NCBI GenBank assembly: GCA_963738025.1
Contig: CAVTWA010000024.1
Location: 1-64,000, forward strand
Length of the DNA: 64,000 bases
Direction: 5' to 3'
Source: 20CM-2-55-15 sp963738025
GTDB taxonomy: Bacteria; Acidobacteriota; Terriglobia; 20CM-2-55-15
A model generated the notes under the pieces. That model had not been told where the DNA came from, made no database searches, and saw only the letters and a program-made list of their open reading frames with translations. Position 1 is the first letter of the stretch; each line of letters starts with the position of its first letter. A program made the position numbers and the translations under genes. Below are positions 52,316 through 61,318 of the stretch, piece by piece.

Positions 52316-54061
52316 ATGGTTAACGAACCCGGAAAATTGACCGCGACACAACGCGCTCGCGAAAAAGCGCATGGCGTCGGTCAATTTGCAGTTCCACAAG
52401 GAGAGGAGGCCGAAAATTACGAGCAGCTGCTAGACCAATATGGAGCCCGTAAATTCGCAGAAGGCGAAGTCATGAAGGGCACGGTCCTGAAAATCACCGA
52501 TACGGATGTTGTTGTAGATATCGGGTACAAGTCTGAGGGTGTTATCCCTGTCGCACAATTCATCGATATGGCCGGTCAGGTCACAATCAAAGTCGGGGAT
52601 CTGATCGATGTTCTTCTCGAAGATACCGACGACGGCGATGGCCACGTTGTGCTTTCCAAGGAGAAAGCCGAAAAGGTCAAGGTCTGGGAAGAGGTCGAGA
52701 AGGCATTCAACGAGAGCACCATCATCCGTGGTCGCGTTATCGAAAGGATCAAAGGCGGTCTTTCGGTCGATATCGGTATTCGCGCTTTCCTGCCTGGATC
52801 TCAGATTGATGTGCGCCCTGTGAAGAATCTCGATTCGCTCAGGGGCAAAGAGATCGAATGCCGCGTCATCAAACTCAACCGGAAACGGGGCAACATCGTA
52901 CTTTCACGCAAAGTTGTGCTTGAAAACGAGCAGGCCCGCCGCAAAGCTGTGACGCTGGAGGTGCTCGAAGAGGGTACCGACGTCCGCGGGATCGTGAAGA
53001 ATATTACGGATTACGGAGTGTTCATTGATCTGGGCGGAATCGACGGATTGCTGCACGTAACGGATCTTTCCTGGGGCCGTGTGAACCATCCATCGGAGAT
53101 GTTCAACGTCGGTGACGAGATCACCGTCAAGATTCTGAAATACGATCGTGAAAAGGAACGGGTATCGCTGGGTTATAAGCAACTGACCCCCGATCCATGG
53201 ACGCTGGTCAAGCAGGTGTATCCGGTGGGCGCCCGCGTCACTGGGAAAGTGGTGAACTTGACGGATTACGGTGCCTTCATCGAACTGGAGCCCGGAGTCG
53301 AAGGCCTTATCCATGTCTCGGAAATGTCGTGGAGTAAACGCGTGAAACATCCGTCGAAGCTTCTGCAGCTGACACAGGATGTCGAGGCGCTTGTACTCGA
53401 CGTTGACATGGACAACCGCCGCATATCGTTAGGTCTCAAGCAAACGGAACCCGATCCCTGGAGCACATTGGCAGAGCGATACACGATCAACTCCGTGATT
53501 GCCGGACGCGTGCGAAATCTGACAGATTTCGGAGCGTTTATCGAGGTCGAGGAGGGAATCGACGGTCTTGTCCACGTTTCCGACATCTCTCCACGCCGCA
53601 TCAAGCATCCGTCCGAAGTGTTGAAGAAGGGCGAGAGGGTGGAAGCCGTGATTCTGAACATCGACACGGACAACCATCGGCTCTCACTCGGAATCAAACA
53701 ATTGCAGCCGGATGTGTGGGAGCAGTTCTTCACAGCTCACGGTGTGGGCGATACCGTTCGCGGCAGAATCGTGCGACACGCGCCATTCGGAGTGTTCGTC
53801 GAACTGGACGAAGGTATCGAAGGGTTGTGCCATGTTTCGGAGCTCGACGACGCGGATCGTCAGGACATCGAGAACCGGTTCAAACTGGGCGACGAGGGCG
53901 AGTTCAAGATCATCAAGCTCAGCCCTGCCGAGCGCAAGATCGGATTGAGTCATCGGGCACTGGCCGAAGACGCAGAACGACGGGAATACGATTCCTATCG
54001 GGAAAGCGCCGACGGCAGCGCGACACTTGCCGATTTGTTCCACGCGAAAGACAACAGCTGA
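52316..54061 (+). CDS. rpsA: ribosomal protein bS1
   Basis: 581 residues with six S1 (OB-fold) repeats, the full Gram-negative number: the first at about 50-125 (GTVLKITDTDVVVDIGYKSEG), the third onward with the clear pattern NITDYGVFIDLGGIDGLLHV, LTDYGAFIELEPGVEGLIHV and LTDFGAFIEVEEGIDGLVHV. It binds mRNA leaders on the 30S subunit. An AGGAGG site precedes the ATG at 52316. sppA follows after 3 bases. Confidence 0.96.
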   Translation: MVNEPGKLTATQRAREKAHGVGQFAVPQGEEAENYEQLLDQYGARKFAEGEVMKGTVLKITDTDVVVDIGYKSEGVIPVAQFIDMAGQVTIKVGDLIDVLLEDTDDGDGHVVLSKEKAEKVKVWEEVEKAFNESTIIRGRVIERIKGGLSVDIGIRAFLPGSQIDVRPVKNLDSLRGKEIECRVIKLNRKRGNIVLSRKVVLENEQARRKAVTLEVLEEGTDVRGIVKNITDYGVFIDLGGIDGLLHVTDLSWGRVNHPSEMFNVGDEITVKILKYDREKERVSLGYKQLTPDPWTLVKQVYPVGARVTGKVVNLTDYGAFIELEPGVEGLIHVSEMSWSKRVKHPSKLLQLTQDVEALVLDVDMDNRRISLGLKQTEPDPWSTLAERYTINSVIAGRVRNLTDFGAFIEVEEGIDGLVHVSDISPRRIKHPSEVLKKGERVEAVILNIDTDNHRLSLGIKQLQPDVWEQFFTAHGVGDTVRGRIVRHAPFGVFVELDEGIEGLCHVSELDDADRQDIENRFKLGDEGEFKIIKLSPAERKIGLSHRALAEDAERREYDSYRESADGSATLADLFHAKDNS

Positions 54062-54064
54062 AGA

Positions 54065-54958
54065 ATGCGTAATCGCATGCTCATATGGCTCCTCCTCGGC
54101 GGAGGAGCCTTTGTGCTTCTTGCCATCGCCCTCGCCGCTGTCGTTTTGACGTTCAGCGGCGAAGGAGGCGGGGAATTCGCCTTTTCCGACCGGATCCAGG
54201 TGGTCGATATCGACGGCGAACTGGTCCAGTCCAAACCGATTCTGGAACAGCTGAAGCGCTACGAGGATTCCAATTCGGTAAAAGCCATCTTGCTGGATAT
54301 CGATTCTCCCGGCGGAGGCGTTGCCGTTTCCCAGGAGATTTACACCGAAATCAAACGGCTTCGTGAGAAGAAAGACAAAATCATCGTCGCTTATCTGTCA
54401 TCCACCGGCGCTTCCGGTGCGTTTTACATATCGTGCGCAGCCAACAAAATTGTGGCAAATCCGGGAACTATTGTCGGCAGCATCGGGGTGATCGCAGAAT
54501 GGGTGAACTATGCGGATTTGCTGCAGTGGGCGAAATTGAAAGAAATCGTTTTCAAGACCGGCGAGTTCAAGGATACTGGATCGCCGTCCCGGCCGATCAC
54601 CGAGAACGAGCGTAAGTATTTTCAGGGCTTGATCGACGACATGTACGTACAATTCCTGGAGGCGGTATCTTCGGGTCGGAAACTGGACCTGCAGGAAGTC
54701 CGCTCGATTGCTGACGGACGTGTATTTACAGGAAAAGATGCCAAGGAACGCAAGTTGATCGACGAGACCGGTAATTTTCAGGACGCGGTGGATCTTACAG
54801 CCAAGCTCGCTGGGATTTCGGGTAAGCCGCGTTTGGTCCGGCAGACGCGTCAGCGTGTAACATTACTCGATGTATTGACAACGGACCTGTCGCGGCTCGT
54901 GCCATTCAATGGCCAAAGCATGAAGTCGCAGATTAAATTTCAATACTTGTGGAAGTGA
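54065..54958 (+). CDS. sppA: signal peptide peptidase SppA (short type)
   Basis: 297 residues with one N-terminal membrane helix (7-29). The catalytic pair is Ser117 (STGASGAFYIS) and Lys169 (GEFKDTGSPSRP), as in the 36-kDa SppA. It degrades cleaved signal peptides in the membrane. It is in one operon with rpsA and probably with the IHF-like and HIT genes downstream. Confidence 0.93.
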   Translation: MRNRMLIWLLLGGGAFVLLAIALAAVVLTFSGEGGGEFAFSDRIQVVDIDGELVQSKPILEQLKRYEDSNSVKAILLDIDSPGGGVAVSQEIYTEIKRLREKKDKIIVAYLSSTGASGAFYISCAANKIVANPGTIVGSIGVIAEWVNYADLLQWAKLKEIVFKTGEFKDTGSPSRPITENERKYFQGLIDDMYVQFLEAVSSGRKLDLQEVRSIADGRVFTGKDAKERKLIDETGNFQDAVDLTAKLAGISGKPRLVRQTRQRVTLLDVLTTDLSRLVPFNGQSMKSQIKFQYLWK

Positions 54959-55015
54959 ACGCGGGCGATTGATCAGAGGATCGGGCGCCCGTCATTACAG
55001 CGGAGGAGTGAGCAG

Positions 55016-55348
55016 ATGACCAAAGCAGACCTGGTGGAAGAAGTTTCCCGGGTTACCGAGCTGACAAGGAAAGATTCAGAGGTCATTGTCGATACTTTGT
55101 TCGAAAGCGTGATCAAAGCACTGAAGACGGGCGACAAGCTCGAAGTGCGCGGCTTCGGCAGTTTCCGCGTCCGCCAGCGCAACGCCCGGGTCGGCCGCAA
55201 CCCGAAGACCGGTGAGAAGGTCGAGGTGCCGGCCAAACGCGTTCCTTACTTCAAGCCGAGTAAGGAACTCAAGGACCTGATTAACGACGAAGCAGCAGCC
55301 GCGCCGGCGGCTTCAGCGGGAACCCCGGCAGCTCCAGGCAATCCCTGA
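55016..55348 (+). CDS. HU/IHF-family DNA-bending protein
   Basis: 110 residues. MTKADLVEEVSRVTELTRKDSE at the start and the arm motif GFGSFRVRQRNARVGRNPKTGEKV are typical, nearest to IHF beta. A 15-residue Ala/Pro-rich tail (AAAAPAASAGTPAAPGNP region) is an extension beyond the usual length. It sits behind rpsA-sppA, as ihfB often does. Confidence 0.93.
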   Translation: MTKADLVEEVSRVTELTRKDSEVIVDTLFESVIKALKTGDKLEVRGFGSFRVRQRNARVGRNPKTGEKVEVPAKRVPYFKPSKELKDLINDEAAAAPAASAGTPAAPGNP

Positions 55349-55349
55349 A

Positions 55350-55838
55350 ATGGATTTCATCTGGAGTCCATGGCGCTATGACTATCTGGCGTCAGGCGGC
55401 CAAAAACCGTCATCGTGCGTTTTCTGTGTAACGGACGATCGGACTCACGATGCGGAGCGGCTGATCGTCTTTCGCGGGACATATAATTTCATCATACTGA
55501 ATTTATTTCCCTACACGTCCGGCCATGTCATGGTCGCTCCGTACGACCATCTGGACACCATCGCGGTCGCACATCCGGACCAACTCTCGGAAATGATGCA
55601 GCTCGCCCAGCGGGCCGTTTCGGCCCTCAAGAAGCTGTACAAGCCCGATGGGTTTAATCTCGGTATGAATATCGGGAGCGCCGCCGGCGCCGGCATTCGT
55701 GAACACTTTCATCTGCATGTCGTACCGAGATGGGTCGGCGATGCAAATTTCATGACCATTACCGGAGAAACGCGCGTCCTGCCGGAAGAGTTGGCTGTCA
55801 CGTTTCGCAGATTTAAAGCGGAACTGGAAAAAGAATAA
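55350..55838 (+). CDS. HIT-family hydrolase (Ap4A phosphorylase-like)
   Basis: 162 residues. The N-terminal WSPWRYDYLASG and a CVFC zinc-type pair are common to the bacterial HIT proteins resembling diadenosine tetraphosphate phosphorylases. The catalytic triad HFHLHVVPRW is intact. It starts one base after the IHF-like stop. Its stop codon lies in the hairpin shared with the GNAT gene. Confidence 0.92.
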   Translation: MDFIWSPWRYDYLASGGQKPSSCVFCVTDDRTHDAERLIVFRGTYNFIILNLFPYTSGHVMVAPYDHLDTIAVAHPDQLSEMMQLAQRAVSALKKLYKPDGFNLGMNIGSAAGAGIREHFHLHVVPRWVGDANFMTITGETRVLPEELAVTFRRFKAELEKE

Positions 55839-55901
55839 GCCACGAATTGAACGAATTAAACGAATTCAAATTCGTTCAATTCGTTCAATTCGTGGCTTAT
55901 T
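55834..55901. terminator. 33-bp hairpin holding the stop codons of both convergent genes
   Basis: AATAAGCCACGAATTGAACG and onward pairs with the complement ending at 55901, one mismatch, with almost no loop. It is built from a GAATTGAAC/GTTCAATTC repeat. The TAA of the HIT gene and that of the GNAT gene are both part of the stem. Confidence 0.8.
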
Positions 55902-56364
55902 TCTCCGAATCCTGGAGCTCTTTCATCATGAGATATGCATCATTGCCGTTGGCGTAGTACCTCTTCAGTGTGCGAACCATCTTGAAGGCATGCCTCTTGT
56001 AAAACACGATAGCTCCGCGATTGGTGACATCCACCTGCAGATCGTATACTTCAACTCCGTAACTGCTGAGAATGTTCTCTGCCCGCGCCAGAAGGTGCGT
56101 ACCGTAGCCGCTCCGGCGGTGGCTCTCGCGAACGTCCAGAGTGACAATTGTTGCCCTGCGGCGGCCGGGTTGTACTTCCATGACTAGAAAGGCAACGATT
56201 GTGCCGTCCTCTTCAGCGACGAGAGTTTCGGCTCCCTCCCGATTCATGAAATAAGAGAGCTCGGTGGCATCGTAGGCGACTCCGCGCGGAAAACTTGCCT
56301 GGTCGATTTCCAGCAGGGTAATGAAATCCTCTGGTGTCGCGTGCCGGATGAGCGTTTTGGTCAT
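55897..56364 (-). CDS. GNAT N-acetyltransferase (RimI-like)
   Basis: 155 residues. The acetyl-CoA site RESHRRSGYGTHLLARAEN (Q/RxxGxG/A type) and the following LQVDVTNRGAIVFYKRHAFK block match RimI-type ribosomal protein acetyltransferases. Start at 56364, where homology begins (MTKTLIRHATPEDF). The substrate is not certain; other small-molecule GNATs look similar. Confidence 0.85.
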   Translation of the reverse strand: MTKTLIRHATPEDFITLLEIDQASFPRGVAYDATELSYFMNREGAETLVAEEDGTIVAFLVMEVQPGRRRATIVTLDVRESHRRSGYGTHLLARAENILSSYGVEVYDLQVDVTNRGAIVFYKRHAFKMVRTLKRYYANGNDAYLMMKELQDSEK

Positions 56365-56400
56365 TGAACGAACCGAGTAATTCTCATTAATATAACAGCC

Positions 56401-56649
56401 ATGCCCCGCTGCCTCCATATCTTCGATTCCGGCTTTCAGTGTGTCGATGACACCCTGGACCCGACGGATTTTTGCGAGGCGCATCAAAAAGTTGTCGCAT
56501 TCGAAGCGGAACGGCTCCAGGATCCCCGGTGGCGCAAAATGGTTCTTCGAGTGGTGGCACTCGTCCTGCTCCTGCTCTTTCTTATCCCGCTCTATTACAC
56601 ATTGAGGGACTTATACCTTGGCCCGCGGGTGAAGGCGCAAGGAAATTAG
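56401..56649 (+). CDS. small membrane protein with N-terminal Cys/His cluster
   Basis: 82 residues. Cys4, Cys14 and the CEAH of residues 25-28 could bind a metal; a single membrane helix follows (VLRVVALVLLLLFLIPLYYTL). No family recognised. It overlaps no gene and precedes the MobA-like gene by 14 bases, so it may be cotranscribed with it. Confidence 0.6.
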   Translation: MPRCLHIFDSGFQCVDDTLDPTDFCEAHQKVVAFEAERLQDPRWRKMVLRVVALVLLLLFLIPLYYTLRDLYLGPRVKAQGN

Positions 56650-56663
56650 GGACCGGATCCAGC

Positions 56664-57224
56664 TTGTACTCAGCAATCGTTCTTGCAGCGGGAAAATCGG
56701 AGCGGATGGGCCGGCCGAAAGCTCTCCTGCCATTCCGTGGCCGCACTTTTCTCGAAAATATTCTGGATGCGATCGCCCGCTCCTCCATTCAGCATAGCCT
56801 TGTGGTGGTGGGACATCATCGAGCCGAGATTGCCAGCCGGCTTCACTTGCCGAATTTAATTTTTAATCCCGATTACGCACAGGGCATGATCACGTCATTC
56901 CAGACCGGCATCCGGGCCCTCCCGGCCGATTGTACCGGCGCGCTGCTTTTTCTCGTCGACCACCCGCTGGTCGATCCAGAGACGATCGATGTGCTCCTGG
57001 CCAATTTCGTTGCCGGTCGGATCATGGTGCCGGTTTTCAACGGACGCCGCGGCCATCCGGTGCTTTTTTCGGCCGAAATACTCCAGGAAATACTTGCGCT
57101 GCCCGCGTCGCAAGGGGCTAATATCGTGGTACGAAAGGACCCTCACCGCATTGTAGAAGTACCCGTTGAGGCGTCCGGAATCCTTGTCGATGTCGACACG
57201 CCGGAAGATTTCGAACGACTATGA
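56664..57224 (+). CDS. MobA/MocA-like nucleotidyltransferase
   Basis: 186 residues from a TTG at 56664. The nucleotide-binding LAAGKSERMGRPKALLPF and the metal site FLVDHPLVDPETI define the NTP-transferase family nearest to molybdopterin cytidylyltransferase MocA. It may modify a molybdenum cofactor for a xanthine-oxidase-type enzyme, though none is in the window. The ATG of the next gene overlaps its stop. Confidence 0.85.
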   Translation: MYSAIVLAAGKSERMGRPKALLPFRGRTFLENILDAIARSSIQHSLVVVGHHRAEIASRLHLPNLIFNPDYAQGMITSFQTGIRALPADCTGALLFLVDHPLVDPETIDVLLANFVAGRIMVPVFNGRRGHPVLFSAEILQEILALPASQGANIVVRKDPHRIVEVPVEASGILVDVDTPEDFERL

Positions 57225-58825
57225 GTCACGGAGACCGTCCCGCTCCTAATACTGGTGGTACACGCTCTCCCGTTCTTGCCAGGAATGGCATGGTGGCCAC
57301 CAGTCAACCACTTGCGTCCGCCGCTGCACTGCGCATATTGCAGGATGGCGGCAATGCAGTTGACGCTGCGATCACGGCGGCCGCCGTTTTAAATGTCGTA
57401 GAACCCAATTCCACAGGCATCGGCGGCGACATGTTCGCCTTGGTTTATATGCAGCAGGACGCAAAACCGGTCGGGTTAAACGGTAGCGGATGGGCCGGTT
57501 CGAAAGCTTCGGTCGAGTGTTTCAAGACTCGGAACCTTGTTGAGGTTCCGGCTTTCGGCATGCTTTCGGTCACCGTGCCGGGCGCGGTCGCCGGCTGGTA
57601 CAAATTGCATCAGCGATACGGCAAGCTTCCCATGAGCCGGCTTCTGACCGCTGCGATCGAATATGCCGAAAACGGTTTTCCGGTTTCTGAGATTATTTCC
57701 GCACAGTGGCAGCACGCTCAAGAGCGTTTGCGCGCCAATCCGGACGCAGCCCGCCACGCCCTGATGGACGGTCGGGCACCCCGTCAGGGCGACGTTTTCA
57801 AGATGCCTGAACTGGCGAGGACCTTCAGGACCATTGCGGAAGGCGGCCGGGACGCTTTCTACAAGGGCGAGATTGCCAGAAAAATCGTGCAGTTCTCGGA
57901 CAAGCACGACGGACTGCTGACGCTGGCCGATTTCGCAGATTTCGAGGCGCAATGGGTTGAGCCGGTATCGACGAGCTATCGCGGTTATGACGTCTATGAG
58001 CTTGGGGCGCACACTCAAGGCATCACGGTTCTCGAGATGTTGAACATCCTCGAGACTTATGACCTCAAGGCTCTGGGCCACAATTCGGCCGAACATCTGC
58101 ACCTGATGATCGAAGCTAAAAAGCTGGCTTTTGCCGATCGCGATGCCTACATTGCAGATCCGGACAAGGCGCGCGTTCCAGTTGCCCGGCTCATCTCCAA
58201 GGAATACGCGCATGAACGGCGAAAGCTGCTGTCTGAAACGCATGCCACGGTGGCACCGCGCCCCGGACTTCGGGAGAATGGAGACACTGTTTACCTTACC
58301 GTTGTGGACAAAGACCATAACGTGGTGTCGTTCATTAACAGTCTGTTTGAAAGTTTCGGTTCGGGGCTTGTGGCCGGAGATACCGGCATTGTTCTGCAAA
58401 ATCGCGGGGCATTGTTCGAACTGGATCCCGGGCATCCCAATGTCATAGCCCCACGGAAGCGGCCATTCCATACTCTCATTCCAGGTATGTTGCTGAAGGA
58501 CGGCCAGCCTGTGTGGTCTTTTGGTGTAATGGGCGGCGACAATCAACCGCAGGGCCATGTGCAGGTTTTAGTCAATCTGATCGACTTTGGAATGGACGTG
58601 CAACAGGCCGGCGAAGCGCCGCGGTTCAGGCATTCCGGTGAAGAGGTTCTGCTCGAATCCGCCATTGGTCCGGCCGTGCGCTCAGATTTGACGAAAAAGG
58701 GGCACCACGTTGCATCCGCGGTCGATGCCTGGGGCGGTTACCAGGGTATTGTTATCGATTCTAAACGCGGCATCTTAATGGGTGGTTCCGATCCGCGAAA
58801 GGACGGTCTCGCCATAGGCTGGTAG
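57221..58825 (+). CDS. ggt: gamma-glutamyltransferase
   Basis: 534 residues. The N-terminal NGMVATSQPLAS and GGNAVDAA, and the autoprocessing Thr in NGDTVYLTVVDKDHN (about residue 350) that becomes the catalytic N-terminus, are present, with SFINSLFESFGSG after it. No signal peptide is visible, unlike the periplasmic enzyme. It may act on glutathione or other gamma-glutamyl compounds in the cytosol. Translation is coupled to the upstream gene by an ATGA overlap. Confidence 0.92.
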   Translation: MSHGDRPAPNTGGTRSPVLARNGMVATSQPLASAAALRILQDGGNAVDAAITAAAVLNVVEPNSTGIGGDMFALVYMQQDAKPVGLNGSGWAGSKASVECFKTRNLVEVPAFGMLSVTVPGAVAGWYKLHQRYGKLPMSRLLTAAIEYAENGFPVSEIISAQWQHAQERLRANPDAARHALMDGRAPRQGDVFKMPELARTFRTIAEGGRDAFYKGEIARKIVQFSDKHDGLLTLADFADFEAQWVEPVSTSYRGYDVYELGAHTQGITVLEMLNILETYDLKALGHNSAEHLHLMIEAKKLAFADRDAYIADPDKARVPVARLISKEYAHERRKLLSETHATVAPRPGLRENGDTVYLTVVDKDHNVVSFINSLFESFGSGLVAGDTGIVLQNRGALFELDPGHPNVIAPRKRPFHTLIPGMLLKDGQPVWSFGVMGGDNQPQGHVQVLVNLIDFGMDVQQAGEAPRFRHSGEEVLLESAIGPAVRSDLTKKGHHVASAVDAWGGYQGIVIDSKRGILMGGSDPRKDGLAIGW

Positions 58826-58886
58826 TTTCGGTAATATAAGATTCAGTCTGTGGAGAGCGTAGCAGCATTCAGGAGGTTCGAATTCA

Positions 58887-59078
58887 ATGGCATCTGGTGC
58901 AAAACTCAGTAAGACGGCGAGGGCCAGTCTGGGAAAAGACAAGGACTCGATTCAATCGGGTAAGCCGTGTCCGCAGTGTAAGACCCCGATGGTCGCCACT
59001 CGCGTCATTAAATCTGCAGGTATGCCGGGAGGAATGTACTGGGTTTGTCCCAAAGACGACTATCGGCTGAAGACTTAG
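58887..59078 (+). CDS. small zinc-ribbon protein
   Basis: 63 residues with CPQC and a second single Cys (WVCPKDDY) forming a partial zinc ribbon; a Met/Gly-rich loop lies between. A good AGGAGG site precedes the ATG. First of three small genes in a row on the plus strand. Function unknown. Confidence 0.65.
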   Translation: MASGAKLSKTARASLGKDKDSIQSGKPCPQCKTPMVATRVIKSAGMPGGMYWVCPKDDYRLKT

Positions 59079-59093
59079 CGGCGTAATTGGCGT

Positions 59094-59306
59094 ATGGACA
59101 ATGACTTTCTCGACGGAATAGACGAGCAATTTCAACGGCTCATGAAGCTGAATGGCAACGGAAAGCGGAACGGGCATGCAATGGGCCCGTCAACGGAAGA
59201 CCGTCTTATCACCGAGATTGTCGATCAATTGCCCGGGTTGTCGAAGCCGCAGAAAGAAGACGTGCTCCGTTTCATTCACGCCCTCCAAAAGCAAAAGGTC
59301 GAGTAG
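59094..59306 (+). CDS. small acidic hypothetical protein
   Basis: 70 residues, helical, with a Gly/Asn-rich linker (NGNGKRNGHAMG) and a C-terminal EIVDQLPGLSKPQKEDVLRFIHAL segment. No domain recognised. The start of the next gene follows its stop directly. Confidence 0.6.
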   Translation: MDNDFLDGIDEQFQRLMKLNGNGKRNGHAMGPSTEDRLITEIVDQLPGLSKPQKEDVLRFIHALQKQKVE

Positions 59307-59681
59307 ATGCCGATTGTCGCCGGCGCTAACGCGAAGCGTCTTGCGCTTCTACTCTGGGTCCTGGTTGCTTTCTTCTATTTCTATCTTTCTTACGACTATA
59401 TCCACGTAACGATGAGCGACCGGCAATTTGCCGACTATTTACAATACGTCGTGCAGATTGCCGGCAACGAACAGCGTCCTGCCAAGGAAGTCCGCGAACT
59501 ATTGCTGGTCAAGGCTGAAGAACTGGCGCTTCCCGTTACGGGCAGCGAGATCACCGTACTGGGTGGCGGCGATTCGTTAAACGTTGGTGTGAATTACAAC
59601 GTTGACATCGACATACCGGTGCTTCAACGGCAGATCTATACGAAGCATTTCGAGCACCTGGTTAAATACCAGCGGAAGTAG
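59307..59681 (+). CDS. DUF4845-like membrane protein
   Basis: 124 residues: one membrane helix (LLWVLVAFFYFYLSYDYI) followed by a periplasmic alpha/beta domain ending with VGVNYNVDIDIPVLQRQIYTKHFEH. The topology is like DUF4845 and pilus-assembly-associated proteins. It converges with the pilus ATPase operon, leaving a six-base gap. Function unknown. Confidence 0.65.
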   Translation: MPIVAGANAKRLALLLWVLVAFFYFYLSYDYIHVTMSDRQFADYLQYVVQIAGNEQRPAKEVRELLLVKAEELALPVTGSEITVLGGGDSLNVGVNYNVDIDIPVLQRQIYTKHFEHLVKYQRK

Positions 59682-59687
59682 CCCGGT

Positions 59688-60152
59688 TTACTTTTCTCCC
59701 ACCGCGTCCGCGGTCTGTTTGTACGCGCGATACAAAGTGTCAAATTCTGCCAGGCCCTTTTTCAGAATGGCCTGGAGGTTTGCGAGGTCTGCCGGGTTCA
59801 ACACAAGGTGGACGCTCTGAACAAAAGCCTGCAACGCGTCCAGTGTTTTAAAGGAAGGGCCGACGAGACAAACGAACGAATAGCGGCGTTGTGGCATCGG
59901 CAGCGGCGAGAGGTAGTTCAAGACGGCATTAGACCGCAGGGAACTGCCTGCGAAATTCTCGTGGACGATTATGCAGTCGTAAGTGGTATACCGCATGCGT
60001 TCGACGGCCAGTTCGGGCGTTTCAGCAATGTGATACTTGTAGCCCAGTTCGCGGAGAACAGTTTTGGCGGCCTCTGCCGTAGCGGGATCGCCACAGATCA
60101 GCGCTGTTTTGTCCCCCAGTTCGAAAAAATCCATCTTTTCCGTTGCGCTCAT
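59688..60152 (-). CDS. degenerate receiver-domain protein
   Basis: 154 residues with a receiver-like alpha/beta fold: KTALICGDPATAEAAKTVLRELGY, YDCIIVHENFAG, SFVCLVGPSF. The strand that normally ends in the phosphoacceptor Asp reads IIVHEN, and the N-terminal acidic pair is missing, so it cannot be phosphorylated in the usual way. It overlaps the pilT-like gene by 4 bases, which suggests a regulator or adaptor of the retraction motor. Confidence 0.7.
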   Translation of the reverse strand: MSATEKMDFFELGDKTALICGDPATAEAAKTVLRELGYKYHIAETPELAVERMRYTTYDCIIVHENFAGSSLRSNAVLNYLSPLPMPQRRYSFVCLVGPSFKTLDALQAFVQSVHLVLNPADLANLQAILKKGLAEFDTLYRAYKQTADAVGEK

Positions 60153-61315
60153 CTTTTTTTCCTGTACTCCATATCCAGCGCGAGACCCCTTACATTGCTG
60201 GTATTTTCGCCTCGGGCCTTCTTGATCTTGTCGATCCCTCGGGTTACAACGCCTTTGTTGGTGCAATAGAGGAGCGCCGTCTCTTCCGTGATGAGATTCT
60301 GCTCGAACAGCTCCAGCATCGCCATATCGAATGTCTTCCAGCCGAACGAGCCCGCCGCTTCGATGATTTCGTAAAATGTTTTGCCTTCCGACTCGCCGTG
60401 CTCGATGGCCTCTTTTACGCGAAGGTTGTTTCCCATGATTTCGAGCGCCGCGATCCGGCCGCCGCCAATTTTTGGGATGAGGCGTTGTGACACGATATAT
60501 CGGATGGTTTCTGCTAACCGGATGCGGATTTGCTTTTCTTCTACTTGATCGAACATACCGACGATACGGTTGATCGTTTGTCCGGCGTTGATCGTGTGCA
60601 ATGTGCTCATAACCAGGTGTCCTGTTTCCGCAGCAGACATACCGATCTCGACCGTCTCGCGGTCACGCATTTCGCCGACGAGAATGACTTTGGGAGCCTG
60701 GCGCAACGCAGCACGCAAGCCATTGGCGAATGTGCTGAAGTCGTTTCCCATTTCCCGCTGGTTGAAGGTTGCTTTCTTTTGCGGGTGCACGAATTCGACA
60801 GGGTCTTCCAGGGTGACGATATGAATCGATGCGGTTTCGTTGAGTTCGTTCAACAGGGCGGCGAGCGTTGTCGACTTGCCGCTTCCGGTTGCACCGGTAA
60901 CCAGGATGAGCCCGGTTTTTTCTCTCGCAGCCGTATGGAAAATCGGCGGTAGATTGAGCTGATCGACACTTGGAATCGTAGTCGAAAGTTTCCGGCAAAT
61001 GATCGTGTAATGGCCGCGTTGGGTGAAGATGTTGACGCGAAAGCGAGCCTTCTGGCCCAGGGCATAGGAGCAGTCGCATGAACCCGTCTTGATCAGATCT
61101 TCGGTCAAGCGGCGATTGCGTCCTATGATATTGAGCGCAATAGTTTCGGTCTGAAACGGAGTCAACTTGTCCACCGGCGGCTCGAGAGCGACACCGACCA
61201 GCTCTCCATTGGATTCCACCTGCAGGGGCTTGTCCGCAGTGATGTTGAGATCCGACACGCTCTTATTGGAATCCAGCATCGTGCTGAGGATATGATCCAG
61301 TTCTGCCTTCGTCAC
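60149..61315 (-). CDS. type IV pilus retraction ATPase (PilU/PilT-like)
   Basis: 388 residues. Walker A GATGSGKSTT, Asp box LEDPVEFVH, Walker B VILVGEMRDRETVEIGMSAAETGHL and the His box STLHT. The N-terminal domain begins with SVSDLNITADKPL, where PilT reads ASDLHL. It is the second ATPase of the operon, so it may be PilU-like. It works with the first in depolymerising pili. Confidence 0.9.
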   Translation of the reverse strand: MTKAELDHILSTMLDSNKSVSDLNITADKPLQVESNGELVGVALEPPVDKLTPFQTETIALNIIGRNRRLTEDLIKTGSCDCSYALGQKARFRVNIFTQRGHYTIICRKLSTTIPSVDQLNLPPIFHTAAREKTGLILVTGATGSGKSTTLAALLNELNETASIHIVTLEDPVEFVHPQKKATFNQREMGNDFSTFANGLRAALRQAPKVILVGEMRDRETVEIGMSAAETGHLVMSTLHTINAGQTINRIVGMFDQVEEKQIRIRLAETIRYIVSQRLIPKIGGGRIAALEIMGNNLRVKEAIEHGESEGKTFYEIIEAAGSFGWKTFDMAMLELFEQNLITEETALLYCTNKGVVTRGIDKIKKARGENTSNVRGLALDMEYRKKR

Positions 61316-61318
61316 GGA

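Noticed and set aside
57476..58558. 360-codon open frame antisense to gamma-glutamyltransferase
   Set aside because: The plus-strand enzyme is complete and translationally coupled to its neighbour.
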